A DNA stretch of 64,000 bases from positions 3,472,001-3,536,000 of the forward strand of contig NZ_JBDOQT010000001.1 in NCBI RefSeq assembly GCF_039839785.1, given 5' to 3'. Below are positions 8,744 through 17,446 of this stretch, piece after piece (the first letter of the stretch is position 1; the number at the start of each line of letters is the position of its first letter). This stretch comes from Pelagibius sp. CAU 1746. Lineage in GTDB: Bacteria > Pseudomonadota > Alphaproteobacteria > Kiloniellales > Kiloniellaceae. Under the pieces are notes generated by a model. It had not been told where the DNA came from, did not search any database, and saw nothing but the letters and a program-made list of their open reading frames with translations. A program made the translations under genes and the position numbers.

Positions 8744-9853
8744 TCAGTCGACCGCGCCCACCCCCTGCTCGTCGTCCGCGGCATCGGGAGTTACGTCCAG
8801 CACTCGCGCCCGCATGGTGATCTCGACTGGGTCCGGCTTGCAGTCGGTCATGCAGGGCTCGCCCTTCTTCAGGTAGTGCGCCTCTTCCCCGCGGTCGTCC
8901 ATGAAGAAGTTATCCTCGTTCGGCAGGCGTATCTCACTGAAGTTCTCGTTCGACAACACGAACTCGTCGTCGGTGACCACGTCATTGAGATACAGAAGGT
9001 AGGCCGTGATCGCATAGACCTCGCCGTCGCTCAGCGAACGGGCGTCGCCGAAGGGCATGGCCCGGCGCACATAGTCGTAGACCGTCGAAAGATAAGGCCA
9101 ATAAGAGCCGATGGTCTTTACCGGACGTTCCGCCGTCAGCGTGTCCTGGCCGCCGGCCAGCACCGGCCAGCGGTCGCGGCCCTCGCCGAAGTCGCCATGA
9201 CAGACGGCGCAGACCTCGGCGAAAACCTCCTCACCTTCGGCGACGCTGCCGCGCCCGGCCGGCAGCCCCGTCCCGTCCGGCCGGATATCGATATCCCAGG
9301 CCGCGATCTCCGCCGCCGTCGCCTCACGGCCGAGATGAAAAACTCCATGGGTCGGCTGGGGTGTGTCGGCAGCCGGCATGGAAGCACCGGCGGGCGCCGA
9401 GGCGGCCGCGGCCTGCTGGGAAGGCGCGTCGGCTGGCTCGGCAGCAGCCGCCGGTTTCGAACCTTCGGAGAAGGTCTCCAAGTAGGCGATCACGTCGGCC
9501 CGCTCGTCCTCCTTGCGCAGACCGGCGAAGCTCATGCGGTTGCCCTTGATGTAGTCCCTGGGCTTTTCCAGGTATGCCGAGAGAGAGTCTTCATCCCACA
9601 CGACACCGCCCTCGCCCGCCGCGACCATAGCGGCGGAGTACTTGAAGCCTTCGACCGTGCCGGCGGAGCGCCCGACAACGTCGTTCAGATGCGGACCGAC
9701 TTTGTTCTTGGCGCCCTCGCCCACCGCATGACAGGCCTTGCACTTCTTGAAGACTTTCTCGCCCTTGGCTGCATCGCCCTCGGCGGAGGCCGAAGCCAGA
9801 GGGATCAGCAGCGCCAGGGTTGCCGCCGTTGCGACCCTAAGAAACTTCGACAT
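8744..9853 (-). CDS. soxD: SoxD, diheme cytochrome c subunit of sulfane dehydrogenase
   Basis: About 369 residues from MSKFLRVATAATL (a start at 9868 is also open). A Sec signal ends at ASA. Domain 1 is a class-I cytochrome c with CKACH and a distal Met near GNRMSF. An Ala/Pro-rich linker (about residues 135-170) leads to domain 2 with CAVCH and a long C-terminal part. The two-heme layout matches SoxD of Paracoccus-type SoxCD, which takes electrons from the SoxC molybdenum centre during oxidation of SoxY-bound sulfane sulfur. The start overlaps the end of soxC by 17 bases, indicating translational coupling. Two extra Cys (CMTDC) near the C-terminus are a small peculiarity. Confidence 0.9.
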   Translation of the reverse strand: MSKFLRVATAATLALLIPLASASAEGDAAKGEKVFKKCKACHAVGEGAKNKVGPHLNDVVGRSAGTVEGFKYSAAMVAAGEGGVVWDEDSLSAYLEKPRDYIKGNRMSFAGLRKEDERADVIAYLETFSEGSKPAAAAEPADAPSQQAAAASAPAGASMPAADTPQPTHGVFHLGREATAAEIAAWDIDIRPDGTGLPAGRGSVAEGEEVFAEVCAVCHGDFGEGRDRWPVLAGGQDTLTAERPVKTIGSYWPYLSTVYDYVRRAMPFGDARSLSDGEVYAITAYLLYLNDVVTDDEFVLSNENFSEIRLPNEDNFFMDDRGEEAHYLKKGEPCMTDCKPDPVEITMRARVLDVTPDAADDEQGVGAVD

Positions 9854-11171
9854 TCTCGACCACCCCATCCGCTTTCACGTACCAGGTTTGAATTCCGTTG
9901 TTGTGATAGATCGAGTTCTCCCCACGGGCGAGGCGCAACTCGTTCTTCGTCGGCTGGATATAGCCGTGCTCGTCAATGGCGCGTGACTGCAACAGCAATT
10001 CCGAACCGTCCCAGTCGATATCCAGATAGAAGCGGTGCAGCGCCTTATCCAGGCTGGGACCGTCGATCCGCGCCGCCTGCCAGTTGCGGCCGCCGTCGAC
10101 ACTGACGTCGACCCGTTTGATCGTGCCGTTGCCCGACCAGGCCAGACCGGAGATCACCAGCGGCCCGCGGCCGTGGGTGACCGGCGCCTGGGGGCTGGGA
10201 CTGGTGATCACGGACTTCACGTCCATGACCCAGGTAAAGCGCCGGGCCTTGCCGTTGGCCAGCAGGTCGGTGTACTTCGAGGTCTCCTCGCGGTGGTGCC
10301 AGGGCTTGTCGCCCACCTCCAGGCGGCGCAGCCACTTCACCCACATGTTGCCCTCCCAGCCCGGCACCACGAGGCGCAGCGGGTAGCCCTGCTCCGGACG
10401 CAACGCCTCGCCGTTCATCTTGAAAGCGACCATGCAATCGTCGAGCGCCTTCTCCATGGGGATCGAGCGGCTCATGGCCGATGCGTCGGCGCCCTCGGCC
10501 AGCAGCCACTTGCCGCTGGCCTTGACGCCCGCTTCCTCCAGGATCGTGCGCAGCTTGACGCCGGTGTAGACCACGCAGTGGACCATGCCGTGGGTAAACT
10601 GGCAGCCATTCAACTGGGCGCCGCGCCACTCCATGCCGGAATTCGCGGCGCACTCCAGGAAGTAGACCCTGTTCTCACGCGGGAAGCGCTTCAGATCCTC
10701 CATGGTGAAAACCAGCGGCGTGTCGACCAGCCCGTCAATCATCAGCCGGTGCTGGGCGGGGTCGACGTCGGCAATACCCGCGTGATGACGCTCGAAGCAG
10801 AGGCCGTTGGGGGTGATGATGCCATCCAGTTCGTGCAGGGGCGTGAAATTCACCGAGGAAACCGGGTCCGCCGTCAGCCAAGCCACGTTACGGCGCACGA
10901 CATGCTCCTCATACTGCGAGGGCGTGCCGTAGGGACGCGCATCGACGCCATCGCCCAGATAGCGGTTCCAATCCTGGATCTCGGTGATCGCCGGATCGTC
11001 TGCGGCGAGGGCCGGCCGGACCTGCAGACCGGCAATGGCCGCCCCCGCGCCGGCCGCCAAGCCGGTGGTCAAAAGCCGACGCCGCGAAGGATTGGCGACG
11101 CCGGCCGCGTCTTCCACCGCTTGCTGTGCCGCTGGAGGCACTGATTTCTTCCTGCCGGGTACGCTCGACAT
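9837..11171 (-). CDS. soxC: SoxC, molybdopterin subunit of sulfane dehydrogenase
   Basis: 444 residues of the sulfite-oxidase family. A Tat signal with SRRRLLTTGLAAGAGA at about 29-44 indicates folded export with cofactor. The Mo-ligand cysteine is in FLECAANSGMEWRG (about residue 170), and the C-terminal dimerisation domain contains RVDVSVDGGRNWQAA. GGAG sits 7 bases before the ATG. SoxCD lets the organism oxidise the sulfane sulfur fully to sulfate, so sulfur globules are not the expected end product. It lies 50 bases after soxB and overlaps soxD. Confidence 0.94.
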   Translation of the reverse strand: MSSVPGRKKSVPPAAQQAVEDAAGVANPSRRRLLTTGLAAGAGAAIAGLQVRPALAADDPAITEIQDWNRYLGDGVDARPYGTPSQYEEHVVRRNVAWLTADPVSSVNFTPLHELDGIITPNGLCFERHHAGIADVDPAQHRLMIDGLVDTPLVFTMEDLKRFPRENRVYFLECAANSGMEWRGAQLNGCQFTHGMVHCVVYTGVKLRTILEEAGVKASGKWLLAEGADASAMSRSIPMEKALDDCMVAFKMNGEALRPEQGYPLRLVVPGWEGNMWVKWLRRLEVGDKPWHHREETSKYTDLLANGKARRFTWVMDVKSVITSPSPQAPVTHGRGPLVISGLAWSGNGTIKRVDVSVDGGRNWQAARIDGPSLDKALHRFYLDIDWDGSELLLQSRAIDEHGYIQPTKNELRLARGENSIYHNNGIQTWYVKADGVVENVEVS

Positions 11172-11221
11172 TCATTCGCTCCGAAATGTCCTGGCGCAGG
11201 CCGCGCCGCTTTTTCGAACCT

Positions 11222-12916
11222 TTAGCCGGCCACCTTGACCGACTGGTTCTCTTCCACGTGAACGTTGGGGTTCTTCTGCAGATGGGCCTCAACCACATCC
11301 CAGATTGGAGGACCCTCCGTGCCTTCGTTGACGGAGGCCCAGCCGGCCACGACGTAGTCGCGCGCCGGGTCGATCGCTTCGCCGGTGGCGAGCAGGGTCA
11401 TCTCCGTGATCCGCGAGCCGATCTCCTTCGCCGGGTCGATGCGGTAGCCCATGCCGCCGACCCGCACCATGTCCCCACCCTGCTGGTAGTAGGGATCGGG
11501 GTTGAAGAGGTTGTCGGCCACGTCCTCCAGGATGTCCTTGACGAGTTGACCGCTCATGGTGGAGCGATAGGCCTCGGGATAGGTCATGGAACAGGCGTTA
11601 TGGACGTCCTCGACGGTGATCGCCTGGCCCGGCAGCAGCGACGTCCCCCAGCGGAAGCCCGGAGAAAGTGCGATCTCGGCGTCGCGCTCGGCCAGCAGCG
11701 CCTGGCAGATCAGATCGTCGAAGGTGCCGTTGAAGTTGCCGCGGCGGTAGAGCAGGGAGTCGGTGCGCCCCAGCTCGCGCTGCAGTTCGTCTTCGTAGGG
11801 CGCGCGCAGCCTGTCGATCAGGGCTGCCGTCTCCGGGTCCGGCGCGATGACGTCGGAGAACACCGGGATCAGTCTATAGCGGTAGCCCTTGACCGCGCCG
11901 TCGGCGACATTGAGGTCGACGCGCGAGACGAACTTGCCGTTTGAGCCCGAGGCGATCAGCATCGTCTTGCCGATCATCACCGGCTCCGGAAGCGCGTCAT
12001 GGGTGTGGCCCGAAAGCAGCACGTCGATACCCTCGACGCGGCTGGCCAGCTTGCGGTCGACGTCGAAGCCGTTGTGGGAGAGCAGCACGATAACCTCGGC
12101 GCCTTCCTCCTTCGCCGCCGCGATGTTCTTCACGACCTCTTCCTCGCGGATGCCGAAGCTCCAGTTCGGGATCATCCAGCGCGGATTTGCGATGGGGGTA
12201 TAGGGGAAGGCCTGACCCAGGACGGCAACCTTCACGCCGCCGCGCTCGAAAATCTCATAAGCCTTGAAGGCGGGCTCCATCCACTCGTCGTCGAAGATGT
12301 TGCCGGCCAGCAGCGGGAAGCGTAGCTGCTCGACGATCTCGTTCACCCGGTCGGTGCCGTAGGTGAATTCCCAGTGCGCGGTCATGGCGTCGGTGCCCAG
12401 GGCATGCATGACATCGACCATGTCCTGGCCAGCGGTCTCGTTGGCCGTGTAGCTGCCCTGCCAGGTGTCGCCGCCGTCCAGGAACAGCGTCTTGTCCTCG
12501 CCGCGCTCGGCGCGCACCCGCTTGACGATGGTGGCGACGCGGTCCAGACCGCCCATCTTGCCGTAGGCCTTGGCCAGGGAGACGTAGTCAACAGACGTCA
12601 GGGCATAGGCTTCCGGGCTGCCAGGCGTCAGGTTGAACATCTTCAGGAAGTCCGCGCCGGTCACATGCGGCGGCAGGCCTTCGACCTCGCCGACACCCAG
12701 ATTGACCGAGGGCTCGCGGAAATAGAGTGGCTTCATCTGGGCGTGGATGTCGGTCACGTGCAGCAGCGTGACGTTGCCGAAGTCCTCCGCCGCCAGCAGA
12801 TCATCCTCGGTCAGCGCCTGCTGGGCGGCGGCCTGGCTCCAGCGGCCATGCATCCCCGGCCCGAAGATGGCCGCCAGGGCCACCGAAGCGGTGAGGAAAT
12901 CGCGTCTAGAGAACAT
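11222..12916 (-). CDS. soxB: SoxB, thiosulfohydrolase (SoxY-thiocysteine S-sulfate hydrolase)
   Basis: 564 residues with a Tat signal (SRRDFLTASVALAA). Dimanganese-site motifs of the 5'-nucleotidase/SoxB family are LLHVTDIHAQMKPLY (residues 51-65), FLDGGDTWQGSY, LLSHNGFDVDRK and LLSGHTHDALPEP. The C-terminal 5'-nucleotidase-like domain includes GFRWGTSLLPGQAIT. It hydrolyses the terminal sulfone from SoxYZ to release sulfate in the periplasm. AGAGGGG precedes the ATG. A strong GC hairpin sits between soxA and this gene. Confidence 0.96.
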   Translation of the reverse strand: MFSRRDFLTASVALAAIFGPGMHGRWSQAAAQQALTEDDLLAAEDFGNVTLLHVTDIHAQMKPLYFREPSVNLGVGEVEGLPPHVTGADFLKMFNLTPGSPEAYALTSVDYVSLAKAYGKMGGLDRVATIVKRVRAERGEDKTLFLDGGDTWQGSYTANETAGQDMVDVMHALGTDAMTAHWEFTYGTDRVNEIVEQLRFPLLAGNIFDDEWMEPAFKAYEIFERGGVKVAVLGQAFPYTPIANPRWMIPNWSFGIREEEVVKNIAAAKEEGAEVIVLLSHNGFDVDRKLASRVEGIDVLLSGHTHDALPEPVMIGKTMLIASGSNGKFVSRVDLNVADGAVKGYRYRLIPVFSDVIAPDPETAALIDRLRAPYEDELQRELGRTDSLLYRRGNFNGTFDDLICQALLAERDAEIALSPGFRWGTSLLPGQAITVEDVHNACSMTYPEAYRSTMSGQLVKDILEDVADNLFNPDPYYQQGGDMVRVGGMGYRIDPAKEIGSRITEMTLLATGEAIDPARDYVVAGWASVNEGTEGPPIWDVVEAHLQKNPNVHVEENQSVKVAG

Positions 12917-12988
12917 AAAACCCCTCTCTTCCTGTCCGCGCTTTCACGCCGACGGACAGGACCGTCGCACAACAAATTGAGAATGTCA

Positions 12989-13025
12989 GGGCCGGCGGCG
13001 GCGGCGTTGCGGCCGCCGCCGGCCC
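12989..13025 (-). terminator. Strong GC hairpin in the soxA-soxB gap
   Basis: Perfect 14-bp arms GGGCCGGCGGCGGC (12989-13002) and GCCGCCGCCGGCCC (13012-13025) with a 9-base loop, starting 8 bases after the soxA stop. There is no U-tract. It could stabilise the 3' end of the soxXYZA message or attenuate soxBCD, giving more carrier/cytochrome than enzyme (inference). Confidence 0.4.
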
Positions 13026-13033
13026 TTAACCAC

Positions 13034-13897
13034 TTACTGCCGGACGGCCGGGGTTTCGATCGAAAGGCCGGTACCGCGCCAGGTCACGTAGACCTCCAGC
13101 GCCATGAGGTCGTCCGAAAAAGCCGCCGGGAACTCCGCGCGGGTATCACGAATGCAACCGCGGAAACGGTTGTGCAGCGAGACCATGTTGGCCTGCTTGA
13201 GGCGATAGGTCGGGAAGCCGTTGACGTTGCCCTGACTCAGGTGGTCCGCCCGAATGTAGTTGCCGTTGTTGTCTTCATGGCAATTGGCGCAGGAGAGATT
13301 CAACTGCCCCGTACGGGTGTAGTAGACATCCTTGCCTTTTTCCCACCAACTCTGCAGTTCGCCCTGGGTAAGATCCACCTTCATGGGCAGGCCCAGCGAC
13401 TGATGCTTCACGAAGGTGGTCAGCGCCTTCTGATCGGCCGCGTCGAACTTGTAAGGCTCCGCCTTCATGTTGTTCTCGCGGCACTTGTTGATCTGCAGTT
13501 CCATATTGATCGGGCGCTTGGCGGCCTCGTCCCATTTCGGATAGGAGACCGCGACACCGGCCATGCTCTCCGAGGCGTCGCCGTGACAAGACGCACAGGA
13601 CTTGCCCGCCTCGCCTTCAACGGTATTCCAGATCTCCTCACCGCGCTCGACATAAAGCATCGCGGGGTTCGCGAAGCTGTCGGCCTCCAGGGCGCGGGTC
13701 TCCGGCGTCCGGTACAGCCAGCCCGAAAGCACCTCGTCCAAGGGATGCCCTTCGGGCGGCGCGGCCCGCGTCACCATTTTTTTCTCGCCGTCGATAACCA
13801 ACTCGTCATCCGCCGGCTCGGCACTGACCATCGAGATGGCCATACCGGAGGCGGCTGCGGCGGCGACAGCCGCCAGGATTATTCTTTTCTTCAACAC
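13034..13897 (-). CDS. soxA: SoxA, diheme cytochrome c of the SoxAX L-cysteine S-thiosulfotransferase
   Basis: About 287 residues with a Sec signal (LKKRIILAAVAAAAASG). Two heme sites, CASCH and CANCH, make this the diheme SoxA type. The cysteine in FRGCIRDTRAEF is the expected active-site/heme-ligand Cys that carries the persulfide in characterised SoxA. A strong GGGAGGG lies just before a GTG (13897) and TTG (13894); one of these non-ATG codons is probably the start. An in-frame ATG at 13924 lies upstream of that ribosome-binding site and is less likely. With SoxX it conjugates thiosulfate to SoxY. Confidence 0.92.
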   Translation of the reverse strand: MLKKRIILAAVAAAAASGMAISMVSAEPADDELVIDGEKKMVTRAAPPEGHPLDEVLSGWLYRTPETRALEADSFANPAMLYVERGEEIWNTVEGEAGKSCASCHGDASESMAGVAVSYPKWDEAAKRPINMELQINKCRENNMKAEPYKFDAADQKALTTFVKHQSLGLPMKVDLTQGELQSWWEKGKDVYYTRTGQLNLSCANCHEDNNGNYIRADHLSQGNVNGFPTYRLKQANMVSLHNRFRGCIRDTRAEFPAAFSDDLMALEVYVTWRGTGLSIETPAVRQ

Positions 13898-13978
13898 ATT
13901 CCCTCCCGTTGGTGCCTCGCCCATCCGGCCGGGCCGCAGTTCTGCCGTTCCGGCTCCGGCCGTCCATGGCCTCGAGAC

Positions 13979-14305
13979 TTACTTGACCTCGATGCCCTGC
14001 TCATGGGTGTAGACGTCACCACTGTCGTCCACCCAGGTGAACTTAAAGGTGCCGCTCTCCATCACCTTGGCGTTGAACTCGAAGTAAGGATTGGCCGAGA
14101 TCGCCGGATCGAGGTCGCAGGAGAAAACGGGCTTCCCTTCGAACTCGCAGGTGAATTTGTTGATGATCTGCCGCGGAATCACATTTCCGTCTTTGTCCTT
14201 GCGCTGGCCGGATTCCATCTTGTGGCTGATCAGCGTCTTGATGGTAATCACTTCGCCGGCGGAGGCCGACTTCGGAACTTTCACGCGGGGTTTGGGCGCT
14301 GCCAT
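13979..14305 (-). CDS. soxZ: SoxZ, sulfur-carrier scaffold subunit
   Basis: 108 residues beginning MAAPKPRVKVPKSASAGEVI, the usual opening of SoxZ. An Ig-like beta-sandwich pattern ends in SGTFKFTWVDDSGDVYTHEQ. There is no signal peptide, as normal: SoxZ is exported with SoxY through SoxY's Tat signal. GAGGAA lies 7 bases before the ATG. It follows soxY by 22 bases. Confidence 0.95.
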   Translation of the reverse strand: MAAPKPRVKVPKSASAGEVITIKTLISHKMESGQRKDKDGNVIPRQIINKFTCEFEGKPVFSCDLDPAISANPYFEFNAKVMESGTFKFTWVDDSGDVYTHEQGIEVK

Positions 14306-14327
14306 TTTCGTATTCCTCGCTTCTCGA

Positions 14328-14771
14328 TCAGCCGCCGCAGCCGCCGATCGTGACCTTGACCTGCTTCTTGTCCATGAAGACGGACCCGTCGCTCATCTTG
14401 GCGACCGCAATCACGTTCTGCGTTTTCGCCAGGCGCATACGGGTCGTCGCACTGGCCTCGCCGCTCATCGGCGTGAAGTGGAAAGTGGCAACGGCCGGAT
14501 TGGGGTTGCCATCGGCCAGGAGCGTCACAGATTCGACGTAGGAGCTCTCCGTCATCTCGCTTTCCACCGAAACCGTGATCGGCACGGTATTGCCGTTCTC
14601 GGCGATCTCGGGCGCCTTCAGATCGATCTTGCCGCTGCCCGGCGACTTGCCGCCGGTGAATTCCATCAGCATCTTCTCGGTAGCGGCCTCGTCGGCAAAT
14701 GCCGGGGCGAACGCCATGAAGGCAGCGGCCCCCGCGGACAGTCCGAGCACCTGGCGTCGTGTTACTTGCAT
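14328..14771 (-). CDS. soxY: SoxY, thiosulfate-carrier protein
   Basis: 147 residues from the ATG at 14771, with GGAG 8 bases upstream. The Tat signal is TRRQVLGLSAGAAAFMAFAPAFA. The C-terminus KVTIGGCGG carries the essential swinging-arm cysteine to which thiosulfate is attached and then processed by SoxB and SoxCD. The frame is open 10 codons further upstream, but that would put the twin arginine too deep. Second gene of the sox operon. Confidence 0.95.
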   Translation of the reverse strand: MQVTRRQVLGLSAGAAAFMAFAPAFADEAATEKMLMEFTGGKSPGSGKIDLKAPEIAENGNTVPITVSVESEMTESSYVESVTLLADGNPNPAVATFHFTPMSGEASATTRMRLAKTQNVIAVAKMSDGSVFMDKKQVKVTIGGCGG

Positions 14772-14797
14772 TGGTGTTCTCCAGTTAGGCTTGTCGG

Positions 14798-15256
14798 TCA
14801 CTTGAGCGTGCCGAGATAAGCAACGATCGACTCAACCTGATCGGCGGTCAGGATGGTCTTGCCGACCAGATCCTTGCGGACGTCCTTGCCGACCTCCAGC
14901 GAATAGAACCCCGGCATTACGGTCTGCTCACCGAAGACCGCCTTGGAATTGACGATGATTGCGCGCAACTCCTCTTCCGACCAGCGCTCGGCCACGCCGT
15001 CCAGCGACGGACCGACTTCACCGTGGAAGAGCTGCTCGCTCATTTCCGAATTGGCATGGCAGGCCAGGCAGTTGCCCAACTTGCGATCGGCGAAGAACTT
15101 GCGGCCGTCGGCGACGTTACCCGGGCTTCCCGTCAAAGACTTGGACACCACTCCATCGACGATCATCACGTCGTTCGGGGCCGTATCCATGGCCACGGCC
15201 GTCGTGATCCCGGCAAAAAGCGCGGCCGCGGCGAGAGACATACGTGCTGCAATCAT
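14798..15256 (-). CDS. soxX: SoxX, monoheme cytochrome c of SoxAX
   Basis: 152 residues with a short signal peptide (MIAARMSLAAAALFAGITTAVA). One heme site NCLACH and a downstream candidate Met ligand in TVMPGFY are present, with a C-terminal cytochrome helix TADQVESIVAYLGTLK. GAGGAA precedes the ATG. First gene of the soxXYZABCD-dsrE transcript; the 225 bases upstream contain the promoter region and a candidate regulator site. Confidence 0.94.
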   Translation of the reverse strand: MIAARMSLAAAALFAGITTAVAMDTAPNDVMIVDGVVSKSLTGSPGNVADGRKFFADRKLGNCLACHANSEMSEQLFHGEVGPSLDGVAERWSEEELRAIIVNSKAVFGEQTVMPGFYSLEVGKDVRKDLVGKTILTADQVESIVAYLGTLK

Positions 15257-15336
15257 GGGCGTCGTTCCTCAGCTTTGTCGTCCGCCGCGTTAGATGCGGC
15301 GGTTGTTTTGTGTAACCTTAGCGGCCGAAGAGCAGC

Positions 15337-15367
15337 CATTCAATGCATAAATTGCAATTCTTGAATG
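15337..15367. promoter_or_regulatory. Candidate SoxR-type operator upstream of soxX
   Basis: Inverted repeat CATTCAA (15337-15343) and TTGAATG (15361-15367), with ATGCATAAATT at 15343-15353 inside. The surroundings are AT-rich compared with the genes. A related core, ATGCATTAATT, lies in the soxV/soxS divergent region. ArsR-family regulators bind such AT-rich dyads; linkage to the SoxR encoded at 17447 is inferred. Confidence 0.4.
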
Positions 15368-15481
15368 TGTTGTTACTCCAACCCTAAGCGCTTACGAAAT
15401 TTGCGTTTTTCTATCCTTGGCAGGCTCGGCAACCACCTGGGATGACCAAGGATCATATACCTCGACCCGAGGCCTCCGCGG

Positions 15482-16066
15482 CTAGTCCGTGTTCTCGATT
15501 CCCGCGGCCGCGCGCTCGCGGATCCGCCTGGCGTGGTAGCGCTGGAAGTCCTCCTCCCCCTCGTAGCGCTTCTCGCGAACCCAGGTGAACATGTCGAGGA
15601 AGGTGCCCTTCGAGAACGCCCCCGGCATCGCCGCGACGGCGGCCTGGGCCGCGTTCCGGCTGCCGTCGGCTTGCTCCGGCAAGAACAGGATCGTCGGAGT
15701 GAAGAGGACCCCCCACTTGCGCACCGCGCTCTTCTCCGGCAACACCTCGCCGTCCAGGTCGGTGATCTCCTGGTTTCCGTGCAGGTCGTACTGGACCATC
15801 ATGAAGTTTGCCTTGATGTAGTCGCGCACCTGGGGATCGGTGAGGACCTCCTCGTGCACCTTGCGGCAGTAGATGCAGCCGCGCTGCTCGACGATGATCG
15901 CCAGCCTCTTCCCTTCTTCCCGGGCCGACGCCAGGTCTTCCTGAATGTCCTTGAAGGTCAGGGAGAACCATTCCGGTTTGTGCAGGCCGTCGTCGCCCAG
16001 GGTGACCGCCCAGGCCGCCGAAGCGGGCAGACAGAACGCGAGAACCAGCAGCAGGCGCTTCAGCAT
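15482..16066 (-). CDS. soxW: SoxW, periplasmic thioredoxin
   Basis: 194 residues from the ATG at 16066, with GAGGAGGAG 5-10 bases upstream. A Sec signal (LKRLLLVLAFCLPASAAWA) and a thioredoxin fold with redox motif GCIYCRKVHEEVL and cis-Pro region LFTPTILFL are visible. SoxW receives electrons from the membrane protein SoxV and reduces Sox pathway cysteines. It begins 11 bases after soxV on the same strand, so the two form an operon. Confidence 0.88.
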   Translation of the reverse strand: MLKRLLLVLAFCLPASAAWAVTLGDDGLHKPEWFSLTFKDIQEDLASAREEGKRLAIIVEQRGCIYCRKVHEEVLTDPQVRDYIKANFMMVQYDLHGNQEITDLDGEVLPEKSAVRKWGVLFTPTILFLPEQADGSRNAAQAAVAAMPGAFSKGTFLDMFTWVREKRYEGEEDFQRYHARRIRERAAAGIENTD

Positions 16067-16077
16067 TTCACTCCTCC

Positions 16078-16812
16078 TCATCCAATGTCCTGAAAGGCGG
16101 GAAACGTATTCAGCAGCCAGTTGGCGATCTCCACCATCTGGCCGGTCATGAAGAGAATCCCGGTCAGCACCAGGACGCCTCCCATCGCCATTTCAATCTT
16201 GTGCATATGCCGTTTGATGCGGGCCGCCCAATTGAGAAACCGCGTCGCGAAGACCGCCGCCAAGAGGAACGGCAGCCCGATGCCCAGCGAATAGATCGCC
16301 AGCAGCAGCGCGCCGCGGCCGGCCGTCGCCTCCGCCCCGGCCACGAAGAGAATGGCCGCCAGCACCGGACCGACGCAAGGCGTCCAGCCGAAGGCGAAGG
16401 CCAACCCCATGACGTAGGCGCTGACGACTCCCGTCGGCTTGCGGCTCACTTGCACCCGGGCCTCGCGATACAGCAGCGCGATGCGGAAGACGCCCAGGAA
16501 GTGCAGGCCCATGATGACGATCAGCGCGCCCGCAATGATCGAGAGAATATCGAAGTACTGGGCGATCGACTGACCGACGACGCTGGCCGTGGCGCCCAGG
16601 GCGACGAAGACGGTAGTAAAGCCCAGGACGAAACCGACGGCGGCCAGGATCAGCCTGCGGGTCGAGTCGGCACCACGCGCTTCGTTCTGCAGTTCGTCGA
16701 AAGTCAGGCCGGCCAGATAGGCCATGTAGGGCGGCACGATCGGCAGGACGCAGGGGGAAACGAAGGAAATCAGGCCGGCCAGAAAAGCACCGCCGTAGGT
16801 GACGTCGAGCAT
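16078..16812 (-). CDS. soxV: SoxV, CcdA/DsbD-type membrane electron carrier
   Basis: 244 residues with six predicted membrane segments. The first contains ISFVSPCVLPIVPPYMAYL and the fourth AFAFGWTPCVGPVLAAIL; the two cysteines of these SPCVLP/TPCxGP motifs are the redox pair of CcdA-family proteins. It carries reductant from cytoplasmic thioredoxin to periplasmic SoxW and SoxS. First gene of soxVW and divergent from soxS. Confidence 0.92.
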   Translation of the reverse strand: MLDVTYGGAFLAGLISFVSPCVLPIVPPYMAYLAGLTFDELQNEARGADSTRRLILAAVGFVLGFTTVFVALGATASVVGQSIAQYFDILSIIAGALIVIMGLHFLGVFRIALLYREARVQVSRKPTGVVSAYVMGLAFAFGWTPCVGPVLAAILFVAGAEATAGRGALLLAIYSLGIGLPFLLAAVFATRFLNWAARIKRHMHKIEMAMGGVLVLTGILFMTGQMVEIANWLLNTFPAFQDIG

Positions 16813-16884
16813 TCAGCGAAACTCTTGAAAAAGTACCACAGCCGGTCGAAGCTCCCCCGCTTTCCGGTCGGGCCGCCGGATTTG

Positions 16885-16912
16885 CAATACATGCATTAAT
16901 TCATATATATTG
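16885..16912. promoter_or_regulatory. AT-rich dyad in the soxV/soxS divergent region
   Basis: CAATA...TATTG arms bracket ATGCATTAATT, the same core as in the soxX upstream site. It is placed where a regulator could act on both soxVW and soxSR. Assignment to SoxR is inferred from position and similarity only. Confidence 0.35.
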
Positions 16913-16948
16913 TGACAGTTCAATCGGGATTCCACACCGCTGCGAAAG

Positions 16949-17365
16949 ATGATTGCTTTTCGGTCCAGCCTCGCCTCGCTGATCCTCGCCGCCGCCCTGG
17001 CCGCCGGCGCGGCCGGCCTGCCCGTCGCCACAACCGACGCGGCGGCCGCCGAACTGGTCATGCTGGAGCGCCCGGGCTGCGCTTGGTGCGCCCGCTGGAA
17101 CCGCGAGATCGCTCCCATCTATCCGTTGACCGAGGAAGGCCGCCGCGCGCCGCTGCGCCGGGTCGATGTGACCCGGCCTTGGCCGGAGGATCTGGAGGGC
17201 ATCGAAGGTGACCTCTACACCCCCACCTTTATCGTGGTGGAGAACGGTGCGGAGGTCGCGCGGCTGCGCGGCTATCCGGGCGACAATTTCTTCTGGCCTT
17301 TACTCGGCGAAATGCTGAACCTGCTGCCACCGGCCGCTGACGTCCCGCGGCCGGATAGCAGCTGA
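16949..17365 (+). CDS. soxS: SoxS, periplasmic thioredoxin-like regulatory protein
   Basis: 138 residues: a signal peptide (LASLILAAALAAGAAGLPVA...) then a thioredoxin-like domain with GCAWCARWNREI and the cis-Pro motif YTPTFIVVENG. In Paracoccus SoxS keeps the SoxY carrier cysteine reduced and active. The gene is divergent from soxV and followed after 81 bases by soxR. Confidence 0.88.
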   Translation: MIAFRSSLASLILAAALAAGAAGLPVATTDAAAAELVMLERPGCAWCARWNREIAPIYPLTEEGRRAPLRRVDVTRPWPEDLEGIEGDLYTPTFIVVENGAEVARLRGYPGDNFFWPLLGEMLNLLPPAADVPRPDSS

Positions 17366-17446
17366 ACCGGGGCTGGTGTATAGTCGGTGCCGTCCGCGGC
17401 ATGACCGCCGCGGCGACAGTCCCCAGGGCTCCTGGGTCAAGAGTAG

